Source: Acidimicrobiia bacterium
Lineage (GTDB): Bacteria > Actinomycetota > Acidimicrobiia > Spongiisociales > JAHEDJ01
Direction of reading: 5' to 3'
Length of the DNA: 49,233 nt
NCBI GenBank assembly: GCA_029210695.1
Contig: JARGFH010000026.1
Span: forward strand, 1-49,233
This document shows positions 27,862 through 35,451 of this stretch, in pieces (the stretch's first letter is position 1; each line of letters opens with the position of its first letter). Under the pieces are notes generated by a model. It saw only the letters and a list, made by a program, of their open reading frames with translations. It searched no databases and was not told the origin of the DNA. Made by a program: the position numbers and the translations under genes.

Positions 27862-28819
27862 GGTTGTTCTCCTCCGCCAGTTCCGTGACAATTCGCCGGG
27901 CCGCCGTCCAGGGGTCGATCTGCCGTGAGCCGAGTTCGGCGAGTAGCACGGTGAGGGCCTGCCGGCCCGCAACCGCCTCGGCCTGGGCCGTCAGTTCCTC
28001 GATCATCGCCCGCCGGAACTCGAGTTCGAGCTTCTTGCTCCGTAGCACGGCCAACTCGCCGGTGGATTCCAGGTGTTTCCTGTGATCGACGATCGCCCGC
28101 CATACCCCGTCGATACCTTCGCCCGTGGTACCCACGGTCGGCAGCATCGGCGGCTCCCACGTCCGCCCGTTGCCGAGTTCCAGCATCTGGCGCAGATCTC
28201 GCACCGTATCGTTGACGCCGGGCCGGTCGGCCTTGTTGATTACGAAGATGTCGCCGATCTCCAGCAATCCGGCCTTGTTCGCCTGCACGCTGTCGCCCCA
28301 CCCCGGGTTCACGACGACGATGGTGGTATCGGCACTCTCGACTATCTCGACTTCCGCCTGCCCGACGCCCACCGTCTCAACGATGATGTATGGGAACCCG
28401 GCACCGTCGAGGACGCTCACAATCCGTGGAGTGGCGGCCGCGATCCCGCCGAGATGGCCGCGACTGCCCATCGACCGGATGTAGACGCCTGCATCGCCGG
28501 CGTGGTCCTGCATGCGGATCCGATCACCGAGGATGGCACCGCCGGTGAACGGGCTCGAAGGGTCAACGGCGAGGACCGCCACCTCATCGCCGGAGGCGCG
28601 GATTTCGGTGATCAACTGATCAGTGATGGTGCTCTTGCCTGACCCGGGAGCTCCGGTGAGACCGATCACATAGGCACGGCCACCCATGGGATAGAGCGCC
28701 GCCAGCAAATCGGGGGCCATCTGGTGGCCTTCTTCGACACGGCTGATGATGCGGGCCAGAGCACGCCGGTCGCCGCTCAGCGTTGCGTCGATCAATTCGC
28801 TCGGGTTGGTCAAGGCCAT
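27848..28819 (-). CDS. meaB: Methylmalonyl-CoA mutase-associated GTPase
   Basis: G-protein chaperone that guards cobalamin loading and repair of acyl-CoA mutases. The 323-residue protein has P-loop GAPGSGKST, the DPSSPFTGGAILGDRIRM signature, base-recognition NKAD, and the C-terminal helical dimerisation arm. No mutase gene is in the window, so its partner must lie elsewhere. A TATTCT element 8 bases upstream without a Shine-Dalgarno suggests a leaderless start. Confidence 0.93.
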   Translation of the reverse strand: MALTNPSELIDATLSGDRRALARIISRVEEGHQMAPDLLAALYPMGGRAYVIGLTGAPGSGKSTITDQLITEIRASGDEVAVLAVDPSSPFTGGAILGDRIRMQDHAGDAGVYIRSMGSRGHLGGIAAATPRIVSVLDGAGFPYIIVETVGVGQAEVEIVESADTTIVVVNPGWGDSVQANKAGLLEIGDIFVINKADRPGVNDTVRDLRQMLELGNGRTWEPPMLPTVGTTGEGIDGVWRAIVDHRKHLESTGELAVLRSKKLELEFRRAMIEELTAQAEAVAGRQALTVLLAELGSRQIDPWTAARRIVTELAEENNHGNV

Positions 28820-28827
28820 GTGGGGGC

Positions 28828-28833
28828 AGAATA
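28828..28833 (-). promoter_or_regulatory. -10 element of meaB, leaderless type
   Basis: TATTCT on the minus strand, 8 nt before the meaB ATG; no Shine-Dalgarno. Confidence 0.4.
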
Positions 28834-28899
28834 GCTAGTGGTCGTTGGGATTCGGCCCGGGCCGCGCGTTCGTCGCCGGGTCTACGTGCGGCGGGCCGG

Positions 28900-28928
28900 T
28901 TCCACTGTGGCCGGCGGGCACGTAAGGT
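28900..28928 (+). promoter_or_regulatory. Promoter of oxidoreductase gene: TTCCAC, 17 bp, TAAGGT
   Basis: -35-like TTCCAC at 28900..28905 and -10-like TAAGGT at 28923..28928, which ends 6 nt before the ATG at 28935. A leaderless message is likely. Confidence 0.45.
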
Positions 28929-28934
28929 GCTGGC

Positions 28935-29927
28935 ATGGACGTAAGCAATCACCGCATCACTCTCGCCGAACGGCCCGTCGGTGTCGTTGCCGATCGCTGC
29001 TTTGCACACGACGACGTTCCCGTGCCCGCACCGGGGCCGGGTGAGATCCTGGTTGAGGTCACGTGGCTCTCGATCGATCCCACGATCCGGGGTTGGATGG
29101 CCTACGACACCTACCTACCCGCCATCGAGATCGGCGCACCGATTCGCAGCGGGGGCCTCGGGATTGTCATCGAGTCGAACAACGATGCCTACCCGGTCGG
29201 GGCCACCGCTTTCGGCATGACCGGATGGCAACAGTACGCCGTACTCGGTCGCGGGACACAGGTGGTGCCGGACGGTGTTCCACCGGAGGCTGCGCTGAGT
29301 ATCTTCGGGCTGACCGGAATCACTGCTTACTTCGGACTCCTCGATATCGGCCGTCCCGTTGCCGGAGAGACCGTCCTGGTTTCGGGAGCAGCAGGAGCAA
29401 CCGGTTCGGTGGTCGGACAAATCGCCAAACTCAAAGGTTGCAGGGTTGTCGGCCTGGCCGGTTCGGCCGAGAAGTGCGCATGGCTCACCGAAGAACTGGG
29501 TTTCGACGCTGCCATCAACTACAAGACCGAAAACGTGCGGAAGGCAATCCGGTCGGCCTGCCCGGACGGTGTCGACGTCTTCTTCGACAACGTCGGTGGC
29601 GACCTCCTCGAAGCCGCCATAGCCAACCTGGCGCGCCGGGGCCGGATCGTGCTGTGCGGCGCAATCTCCCAGTACAACGCCGAGGCGCCGCGTCCCGGAC
29701 CCAACAACCTGGGCGTCCTGATCAGCAAGCGGGGCCGAATGGAAGGATTCATCGTCCTCGACTACATGGATCGAGCCGACGAAGCGATCGCCGGGCTGGG
29801 TGGCTGGGTGAAAGAAGGCAAGCTGACGTACAAGACCGACGTCGTCGATGGCCTCGACAATGCCCCGGCGGCCTTCAGCCGCCTGTTCACCGGAGCCAAC
29901 ACCGGCAAGGTGATGGTTCGCCTGTAG
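28935..29927 (+). CDS. NADP-dependent zinc-free MDR oxidoreductase (leukotriene/curcumin reductase type)
   Basis: A 330-residue medium-chain reductase that should reduce alpha,beta-unsaturated carbonyls with NADPH. N-terminal GroES-like domain carries VTWLSIDPTIRGWM, the family signature; the Rossmann domain has SGAAGATGSVVGQIAKLKG; then FFDNVGGDLLEAAI and GRIVLCGAISQYN, all as in YfmJ/CurA-like enzymes. No zinc ligands are present. Transcribed alone, divergent from meaB. Confidence 0.88.
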   Translation: MDVSNHRITLAERPVGVVADRCFAHDDVPVPAPGPGEILVEVTWLSIDPTIRGWMAYDTYLPAIEIGAPIRSGGLGIVIESNNDAYPVGATAFGMTGWQQYAVLGRGTQVVPDGVPPEAALSIFGLTGITAYFGLLDIGRPVAGETVLVSGAAGATGSVVGQIAKLKGCRVVGLAGSAEKCAWLTEELGFDAAINYKTENVRKAIRSACPDGVDVFFDNVGGDLLEAAIANLARRGRIVLCGAISQYNAEAPRPGPNNLGVLISKRGRMEGFIVLDYMDRADEAIAGLGGWVKEGKLTYKTDVVDGLDNAPAAFSRLFTGANTGKVMVRL

Positions 29928-29944
29928 CCGAATGCCAGGATGCG

Positions 29945-29958
29945 GGCCCGAATGGGCC
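29945..29958. terminator. Short GC hairpin between convergent genes
   Basis: GGCCC, GAAT loop, GGGCC: a perfect 5-bp stem 17 bases after the oxidoreductase stop. No U-run follows, so it would be a weak terminator at best. Confidence 0.3.
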
Positions 29959-30022
29959 GGTCAGGCTGCGTCCGGCACCAGTCGTGTTTCGCTCTGCAGG
30001 GCGAGAAAGGGGCCCGAAAAAT

Positions 30023-30304
30023 CTAGCTGGCGTTGACGACTTCGACGCCGGGCACACGGTCCATGAGGATCCGTTCGATGCCGGCCTTGAGGGTCATGGT
30101 CGAGAGCGGGCAACCGCCGCACGCGCCGACCATCTGAAGGTTGACCGTTCCCCCTTCAACCCCGAGCAGTACGAGATCGCCGCCGTCGGCTTGCAGCGCA
30201 GGGCGAATGTACTCGAGGGTTGCCTCGAGTGTCGGCAGGTCGATCAAGGCTTCGTCGACCGGAGCCGTCTCGTGCTCGTTCAGCTGTTGTGTATCTTCGG
30301 TCAT
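30023..30304 (-). CDS. NifU C-terminal-domain Fe-S scaffold/carrier protein
   Basis: A 93-residue protein consisting of an acidic N-terminal tail and one NifU-like domain. The cluster-binding pair is in GACGGCPLS (CxxC), with the usual IRPALQADGGDLVLLGVE segment before it. Such Nfu proteins carry 4Fe-4S clusters to apo-enzymes. A good ribosome site (AGGTGG) precedes the ATG. Confidence 0.88.
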   Translation of the reverse strand: MTEDTQQLNEHETAPVDEALIDLPTLEATLEYIRPALQADGGDLVLLGVEGGTVNLQMVGACGGCPLSTMTLKAGIERILMDRVPGVEVVNAS

Positions 30305-30347
30305 CTGGGTTCCACCTCGGGCGCCATAGTGTAGAAAGCCCGCAGCA

Positions 30348-31901
30348 CTATCCGGGCATCAACTGCAACGTCGAGAACAGGCGGTCCATTCCGTCCGCAG
30401 AGCGCGCTTCCATCATCACCCGGTAGATCCCCGGCGGGGCAACGCGGCCGCGCATGGTTCCGTCCCAGACTGCGACGACCTCGCCGGCGTCGCGAACTCT
30501 CCACTCGGTCGTTCCGACCACCTCGGCTCCTCTGAATACCACAACCCGCACCTGGGCCGGAGCAGACAGCATGCCCGTGAACGCGACGGCGCGTCCAGAA
30601 ATCGCCGTTGCAGGCTCGAGCGATGCCAGAGTCGGCGCAAGGCCGGTCCCGTCCGGAGGGTTGGCGGCGACGCGGGTACCGCTGGCGCCGAAGGACCACG
30701 AGCCAAGCGCCACCTCGGCAATCGTCTTCCCGTCTGCCAGCACAGTGAACGGCCCATCGGCGGAGATGACCAGCTCTGTTGCTCCCCAGACCAGACCCAC
30801 CTCTATTTCATCCGGTAAGAGGCCGGATCGCTCCGCCTCGAGACCCGTGTAGTAGTGAGAGAGGATCTGGTCGTAGCTGGCGCCGGCATCGGCCATCGCC
30901 TTCGCTCCGTACTGGCTCATGCCGACCAGGTGGCCCCAGCCCTTCCCACGCACGACCCATTCGAATCCGAGCCACATACCGTCGGGGCCGGCGAGGGGAA
31001 AGACAATGTCGTAGTCGATGGTGAACGTCGGCGAGAGGATGGTTTGCGGGTACGTTCCCCCGTCGGGTCGGGCCGCAGGGAAGTCATCGGGAAACACCCT
31101 CGGCGCCCACCGGTTCATCGTCGACCGGAAGTCCCAGGTATCGAGTTGTTCGTTCGTACGGCCGTTGATATCGATCATCCACGGGCCGTTGCCATCCCTG
31201 GTTTGAACGACTCCGATTGTGCTGAAACTTCCCTCGAGCACTCCGGCCGCCTTGAGGATCTCCCGCAGTTGGAACACGTCGAAGCGGACTTCCCAGTCGG
31301 TGAACGGTGAGTCCTCGTTCGGGCTGGGCACGGCCTGCAGATACGGATGCGGAGTTCCTCCGAACACATCCTGCACCGATCGAGTGCGGCCACCGGAGGT
31401 GCTGCTGTACAGAGCCTGGGCCGGGACGCCGCCCACGAGGAGTAACTCGCCCGCCGTCGAAGTCACTGCTTCTTCCCATTGCTCACCTCCCGGCCCCTCG
31501 ACCTGGTCGAGACCCCCGTACACCTGACACTGGTCCGTGGCGCAGATGTCGAATCCGTACGTCGCGCCGGCTCCGGCGCGACCGCGCCGCAGCGTCCAGG
31601 CGAGATAGGTTCGAGCCGCCACAGCTTGTGCCCGGAGTGACTCGATAGGCCAGCTGAACGGGACTTCCTGGAGACCGAGCAAATACGCTTCGGGCGCCAC
31701 CAGTTCGGTCAGCACCAGGCCGTCGGAGGCCCCATCCACAACCAGCCGTCCGGCATAGCGGCGGTCCCGCCATTGCAGTACGGTTCCGTCCACAGGAACG
31801 ATCTCGATGGTATCGAAGACGGCCGGGGGATCCTCCTGCGCAGCGGCCGGAAGCGCCGTCAGGGCGAGAACAACCGCTAACGCAAGAGCGAGTTCACGCA
31901 C
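30348..31901 (-). CDS. Exported SpoIID/LytB-domain protein (peptidoglycan-acting)
   Basis: 517 residues from the GTG at 31901: signal peptide (LALALAVVLALTALPAAAQ), an N-terminal domain with VPFSWPIESLRAQAVAARTY and GWGHLVGMSQYGAKAM, and YDQILSHYYTGLEA, all hallmarks of SpoIID-type lytic transglycosylases and LytB amidase enhancers. The last 130 residues form an extra beta-rich domain. It overlaps the murA stop by 8 bases, so it is co-translated with the first committed step of peptidoglycan synthesis. No sporulation genes are near, so a general cell-wall role is inferred. Confidence 0.87.
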   Translation of the reverse strand: MRELALALAVVLALTALPAAAQEDPPAVFDTIEIVPVDGTVLQWRDRRYAGRLVVDGASDGLVLTELVAPEAYLLGLQEVPFSWPIESLRAQAVAARTYLAWTLRRGRAGAGATYGFDICATDQCQVYGGLDQVEGPGGEQWEEAVTSTAGELLLVGGVPAQALYSSTSGGRTRSVQDVFGGTPHPYLQAVPSPNEDSPFTDWEVRFDVFQLREILKAAGVLEGSFSTIGVVQTRDGNGPWMIDINGRTNEQLDTWDFRSTMNRWAPRVFPDDFPAARPDGGTYPQTILSPTFTIDYDIVFPLAGPDGMWLGFEWVVRGKGWGHLVGMSQYGAKAMADAGASYDQILSHYYTGLEAERSGLLPDEIEVGLVWGATELVISADGPFTVLADGKTIAEVALGSWSFGASGTRVAANPPDGTGLAPTLASLEPATAISGRAVAFTGMLSAPAQVRVVVFRGAEVVGTTEWRVRDAGEVVAVWDGTMRGRVAPPGIYRVMMEARSADGMDRLFSTLQLMPG

Positions 31902-33150
31902 TGCGCCGCTCGATGACCGCGCCGAGCGAGGCCAATCGTTCGACGAACCCCTCGTAACCCCGATCGATGTGCTGGACATCGGAGACGGTGGTGTAGCCGT
32001 CTGCCCGGAGACCGGCCAGCACGAGGGCCGCGCCTGCCCGGATATCCGGAGCAAGCACGGGACAACCCGAGAGGCGCTCCGTGCCGCGAATGACGGCGTG
32101 TTGCCACTCGATCGTCACGTCGGCACCCATCCGCATCAGCTCCCCGAGGTAGCGAAACCGGGCGTCGTAGAGGTTCTCGGTCACCACTGAGGTTCCCTCT
32201 CCAGAGGCAAGCAGCGCCACCATTTGCGGCTGCATATCGGTCGCAAAGCCGGGGAACGGCAAGGTGGCGAAGTCAACAGAGTGCGGCCGCTCCGGACCTT
32301 CGATCTCGATCCAGTCGTCACCACGGTCGACTCCGCATCCAGCTTCTGTGAGCTTCTTCAACTCCATCCGCAGGTGATCGGGAACGCAGTTGTCGACACG
32401 GACACGACCCCGGCTGATGGCGCCCGCCACGGCGTAGGTCCCGGCCTCCAGGCGGTCGGGTATGACCCGATGATCGACCGGGTGGAGTTCGCCAACTCCT
32501 CCGATCACCATTCGAGGAGTGCCCGCTCCGCTGACTGCGGCACCCATGGCATTGAGTTGTCTGGCCAAATCCTGGATCTCGGGCTCACGGGCTGGATTGT
32601 TGATCACGGTCTCGCCGGTCGCGAGGACGGCCGCCAGGAGAATGTTCTCCGTCGCTCCCACCGAAGGGAACTCGAGGTCGACCTCGGCGCCGGTCAGTCC
32701 ATTGGGGGCGCGGCCGATGACCGTCCCGTGTTCGAGTTCGAACTCGGCGCCGAGGGCGCGAAGACCGGCGAGGTGCATGTCGATCGGTCGGGCTCCGAGA
32801 TCGTCACCCCCTGGGAAGGCGACACTGGCGATTCCCGTCCTGGCCAGAAGCGGTCCGAGGACAATGATCGAAGCCCGCATCTGGCGGACCAACTCGAGAG
32901 GCGCCTCCGGCCGGAGATCATCCGGTACTTCCACAGTCAGCGTATGGCCGTCGAATTCGCATTGTGCACCGGTGTGATCGAGGACTTTGCCCATCAGTTC
33001 GACGTCGAGGATGCCGGGCACATTGGTCAGCCGGTGGACGCCGGGCGCCAGCAGCATCGCAACCATCTGCTTGAGGACGGCGTTCTTCGCTCCGAGTACC
33101 GATACGGAGCCCTCCAGTCGCGCTCCCCCGGTGACAACGATCTGATCCAT
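31894..33150 (-). CDS. murA: UDP-N-acetylglucosamine 1-carboxyvinyltransferase, Asp-type active site
   Basis: First committed enzyme of peptidoglycan synthesis, adding enolpyruvate from PEP to UDP-GlcNAc; 418 residues. Lys22 in LGAKNAVLK and the inside-out alpha/beta barrel repeats are present. The catalytic loop, usually PGGCTIGARPVD, reads PGGDDLGARPID, so the active Cys is replaced by Asp116. The same change is known in mycobacteria and some other bacteria and blocks fosfomycin alkylation. TACAAT 7 bases before the ATG suggests a leaderless start. Confidence 0.95.
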   Translation of the reverse strand: MDQIVVTGGARLEGSVSVLGAKNAVLKQMVAMLLAPGVHRLTNVPGILDVELMGKVLDHTGAQCEFDGHTLTVEVPDDLRPEAPLELVRQMRASIIVLGPLLARTGIASVAFPGGDDLGARPIDMHLAGLRALGAEFELEHGTVIGRAPNGLTGAEVDLEFPSVGATENILLAAVLATGETVINNPAREPEIQDLARQLNAMGAAVSGAGTPRMVIGGVGELHPVDHRVIPDRLEAGTYAVAGAISRGRVRVDNCVPDHLRMELKKLTEAGCGVDRGDDWIEIEGPERPHSVDFATLPFPGFATDMQPQMVALLASGEGTSVVTENLYDARFRYLGELMRMGADVTIEWQHAVIRGTERLSGCPVLAPDIRAGAALVLAGLRADGYTTVSDVQHIDRGYEGFVERLASLGAVIERRSA

Positions 33151-33157
33151 CGTCGGG

Positions 33158-33163
33158 ATTGTA
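33158..33163 (-). promoter_or_regulatory. -10 element of murA operon, leaderless type
   Basis: TACAAT on the minus strand, 7 nt before the murA ATG, close to consensus and without a Shine-Dalgarno downstream. Confidence 0.5.
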
Positions 33164-33291
33164 CGTGCCTACCGATGACATCTCCGGCTTCGACACAATC
33201 ACTGCTCGACCCAGCCACCGACGCCACGCATCATCTCGACGTCGACCGGGGAACCGGGGTAGCGTCAGCGACCCCACGCAAAGGAGCTGAA

Positions 33292-33477
33292 ATGGGTGGC
33301 CCACCCAGCAAACCGAGCAAGGAATACCGCGCCCGCATCTGGGTGAAACTCAGCGATGACTTTCTTCCGCATCCGTTGCTGTCGAAGGCCGAACTCGAGG
33401 CCCGCCTCACCGAAGCCCTTGGAGTCGGAACCGACGACTCGCCCGTCGCCTCCGTCAGGGTCGACGACCCTAGATAG
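33292..33477 (+). CDS. Small 61-residue protein of unknown function
   Basis: ATG at 33292 follows AAAGGAG with good spacing, and a TAGCGT -10-like element lies at 33260..33265. The product starts MGGPPSKPSKEYRARIWVKL; it is charged, has no membrane helix, and the centre (LSKAELEARLTEALGV) is a helix. The longer frame that runs in from upstream is antisense to murA and is not used. Followed by a strong hairpin. Confidence 0.55.
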   Translation: MGGPPSKPSKEYRARIWVKLSDDFLPHPLLSKAELEARLTEALGVGTDDSPVASVRVDDPR

Positions 33478-33509
33478 GCAGGCCGGTGTGGCGCGAGCCT
33501 CGACACCGG

Positions 33510-33551
33510 GAGGGTGAATCGGGCATAGGCAGAATCACCCGATTCACCCTC
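33510..33551 (+). terminator. Perfect 14-bp hairpin downstream of the small gene
   Basis: gagggtgaatcggg at 33510..33523 and its complement at 33538..33551 enclose 14 nt, followed by ttcttt. It lies 32 bases beyond the stop codon of the small gene, matching an intrinsic terminator with a short T-rich tail. Confidence 0.6.
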
Positions 33552-33682
33552 TTCTTTGCCGAGACCCCTCGATTCGCCCATACCCACGGCGCCGACGGAG
33601 AGAGCCGGGGGACCGGTGTCGCGTGGGGGTCGGGCAGCCGGCGACTTGACTACGCTGACGTCGCCCTCGAGAAGGATGGAGT

Positions 33683-34135
33683 GTGCGGGTAGGAATTGGC
33701 GCAGATCACGCCGGCTACGCGTTGAAGGAGACCCTGGCGCGGATGCTTGCCGAGAAGGGTGTGGCCGTTACCGATTTCGGGACTCACACCGAGGAATCGG
33801 TCGACTATCCGGATTATGCGGCCGCGGTCGGCCGCGCCGTCCGCGACGGCCGGGTCGAACGCGGCATCGTGGTGTGCGGTTCCGGGGCCGGGGCGGCCAT
33901 CGCCGCCAACAAGCTGCGCGGCGTGCGGGCCGCCCAGGGAACCGACACGTATACGGCCCATCAGTGCGTCGAACACGACGACGTTAATGTGCTGTGCCTG
34001 GGGAGCCGGGTGACCGGGGTGGCGCTGGCTACGGAGATCGTCGAGGCGTTTATCGGCGCCCAATTCACCCGCGAGGAGCGCCACGTGCGAAGGCTCAACA
34101 AAATCCTCTCCCTCGAGGCGGAAGAGTCGGGCTGA
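33683..34135 (+). CDS. rpiB: Ribose-5-phosphate isomerase B
   Basis: Interconverts ribulose-5-phosphate and ribose-5-phosphate. The 150-residue protein shows GADHAGYALKETL at the N-terminus, the catalytic VVCGSGAGAAIAANK loop with a Cys base (enterobacterial-type rather than the Glu-type of mycobacteria), and the HDDVNVLCLGSR motif. GTG start with a purine-rich GAAGGATGGA upstream. The intergenic run before it, 33552..33682, holds no recognised gene. Confidence 0.93.
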   Translation: MRVGIGADHAGYALKETLARMLAEKGVAVTDFGTHTEESVDYPDYAAAVGRAVRDGRVERGIVVCGSGAGAAIAANKLRGVRAAQGTDTYTAHQCVEHDDVNVLCLGSRVTGVALATEIVEAFIGAQFTREERHVRRLNKILSLEAEESG

Positions 34136-34276
34136 CCTTCCTCTGATGGACCTTCCCCCAGAGGGACCCGTATTCCCTGAAAGTATCCAGGCGCCGAGAC
34201 GAGGTCTGCGCAGGAGTACAGGCAAGGCTTCCGATTGGAGGGATCTCGCCGAATCTAGTTTCAACCTCGAGAGAAG

Positions 34277-34978
34277 CTAGATGAGGCTCCTACCACCACC
34301 GACAATATGAACCTGGCCTGTGATGTACGACGCGTCTTCAGAGAGAAGAAACTCCACCAGGGCAGCCACCTCGTCGCCGCGGCCGGGACGACCAAGGGGG
34401 ATACGCGCCACCAGTTTGGCCAGCACCTCGGTTGGCATGGCTGCCGTCATGGGTGTGTCGATCAGACCCGGCGCGATGGCGTTGACACGGACCTTCGGCG
34501 CAAGCCGAATCGCCAGGGCGCGCGTGAGGCCAACCAGACCGCCCTTCGACGTCGCGTAGTTGTACTGCCCGAAGTTCCCTAGGTATGAGCGCGAGCTGAT
34601 GTTGATTACGGATGCTCCGTCACCCATCATCGGGATGAGCGAGGATGTGAGCCGATAGGCGGCACCGAGATTCACGTCGAGAACCTCGGAGAACTGGTCG
34701 GCTGTCATCTTCACGAGACGAGAATCCCGAGTGATTCCGGCATTGTTGACCAGTCCCCTGATGGAGAACCCTGAAGCGGCCTCGACGACGCACGCCACAC
34801 CCTCATTTGTGACCAAGTCCGCTTCCACAGCTATGGCTTGTGTACCGAGCTCAGCCGCCACCTCGGCGACTGATGGATCGCGATCAACGATGAGAAGGGT
34901 TCCCCGGCGCGCCAGGCGTTCCGCGATGGCCCGACCGATGCCCGACGCCGCCCCGGTGACAACGACAAGCGACTTCAT
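34277..34978 (-). CDS. SDR-family dehydrogenase (FabG-like), catalytically complete
   Basis: A 233-residue short-chain dehydrogenase. Cofactor motif GAASGIG (9-15), NNAG (78-81), and catalytic Ser (about 128), Tyr141 and Lys145 are present. The Asp in VDRDP after strand 2 suggests NAD(H). Probably oxidises a 3-hydroxyacyl-CoA or similar. ATG overlaps the stop of the half-length SDR-like gene (ATGA); the set CoxG-like, thiolase, half-SDR, SDR is one operon. Confidence 0.88.
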   Translation of the reverse strand: MKSLVVVTGAASGIGRAIAERLARRGTLLIVDRDPSVAEVAAELGTQAIAVEADLVTNEGVACVVEAASGFSIRGLVNNAGITRDSRLVKMTADQFSEVLDVNLGAAYRLTSSLIPMMGDGASVINISSRSYLGNFGQYNYATSKGGLVGLTRALAIRLAPKVRVNAIAPGLIDTPMTAAMPTEVLAKLVARIPLGRPGRGDEVAALVEFLLSEDASYITGQVHIVGGGRSLI

Positions 34979-35451
34979 GGCAGGGTCTTTCCTAGATGGC
35001 GGCTGCCGAGTCGTACAACCTCACCTGCAGGCCCGCCAGGTTCCAATGCAAGCAGTCGCGCCACCCATGCGGCCGTGGTCGCAGCTGGCGTGTCGTCTTC
35101 GATGGCGAGGACGTTCACAGGGACTCCGGCTTTCTGCATTTCAACGGCGGCCGACCGGGCGCCTGAAAGGAGACCGGTAGCCACCATCGCCGCTCCTGCG
35201 TCTCCGCCGGCGCCCAGCAAGTCCGCGTGCCAGACCACATAGACGATCGGAGCCGCGGCCATGACCGCCAAACGAGATAACTCGAACGCGGTCAACAGCT
35301 CGGCAGATACGTCGTGCCACTCGCTCCCGACGGTCCGGTCGGCCACGAACACCAGCCCCGACTCCGGGCCATCCTCAGCGATCGAGCTCCGCAGCGCCTC
35401 GGACAACTCCTCGTCGAGCACTCGGATACGAAGTTGGGCATGAGCGGTCAA
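34975..35451 (-). CDS. Half-length, non-catalytic SDR-like protein
   Basis: 158 residues from a TTG start at 35451, chosen because GGAGGGG lies 5 bases upstream and TTGA overlaps the thiolase stop. The product lacks the N-terminal glycine-rich nucleotide motif and the Tyr/Lys pair; the region GAAMVATGLLSGARSAAVEM aligns with the YxxxK helix of SDRs, with Ala/Met where Tyr would be. It ends with an SDR-like C-terminal strand pattern. It probably pairs with the next gene as a structural subunit, as BbsC does with BbsD in the toluene beta-oxidation pathway, but this is inference. Confidence 0.65.
   Translation of the reverse strand: MTAHAQLRIRVLDEELSEALRSSIAEDGPESGLVFVADRTVGSEWHDVSAELLTAFELSRLAVMAAAPIVYVVWHADLLGAGGDAGAAMVATGLLSGARSAAVEMQKAGVPVNVLAIEDDTPAATTAAWVARLLALEPGGPAGEVVRLGSRHLGKTLP

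Noticed and set aside
29063-30334. 423-residue plus-strand frame over the reductase and NifU-like gene
   Set aside because: Shadow in another frame of the oxidoreductase, then antisense to the NifU-like gene.
32224-33291. Upstream part of the long plus-strand frame ending at 33477
   Set aside because: Antisense to murA. Only the last 61 codons have their own promoter and ribosome site.
34255-34280. Hairpin ctagtttc/gaagctag at the SDR 3' end
   Set aside because: One mismatch, overlaps the coding end and lacks a T-tract on either strand; too weak to call a terminator.
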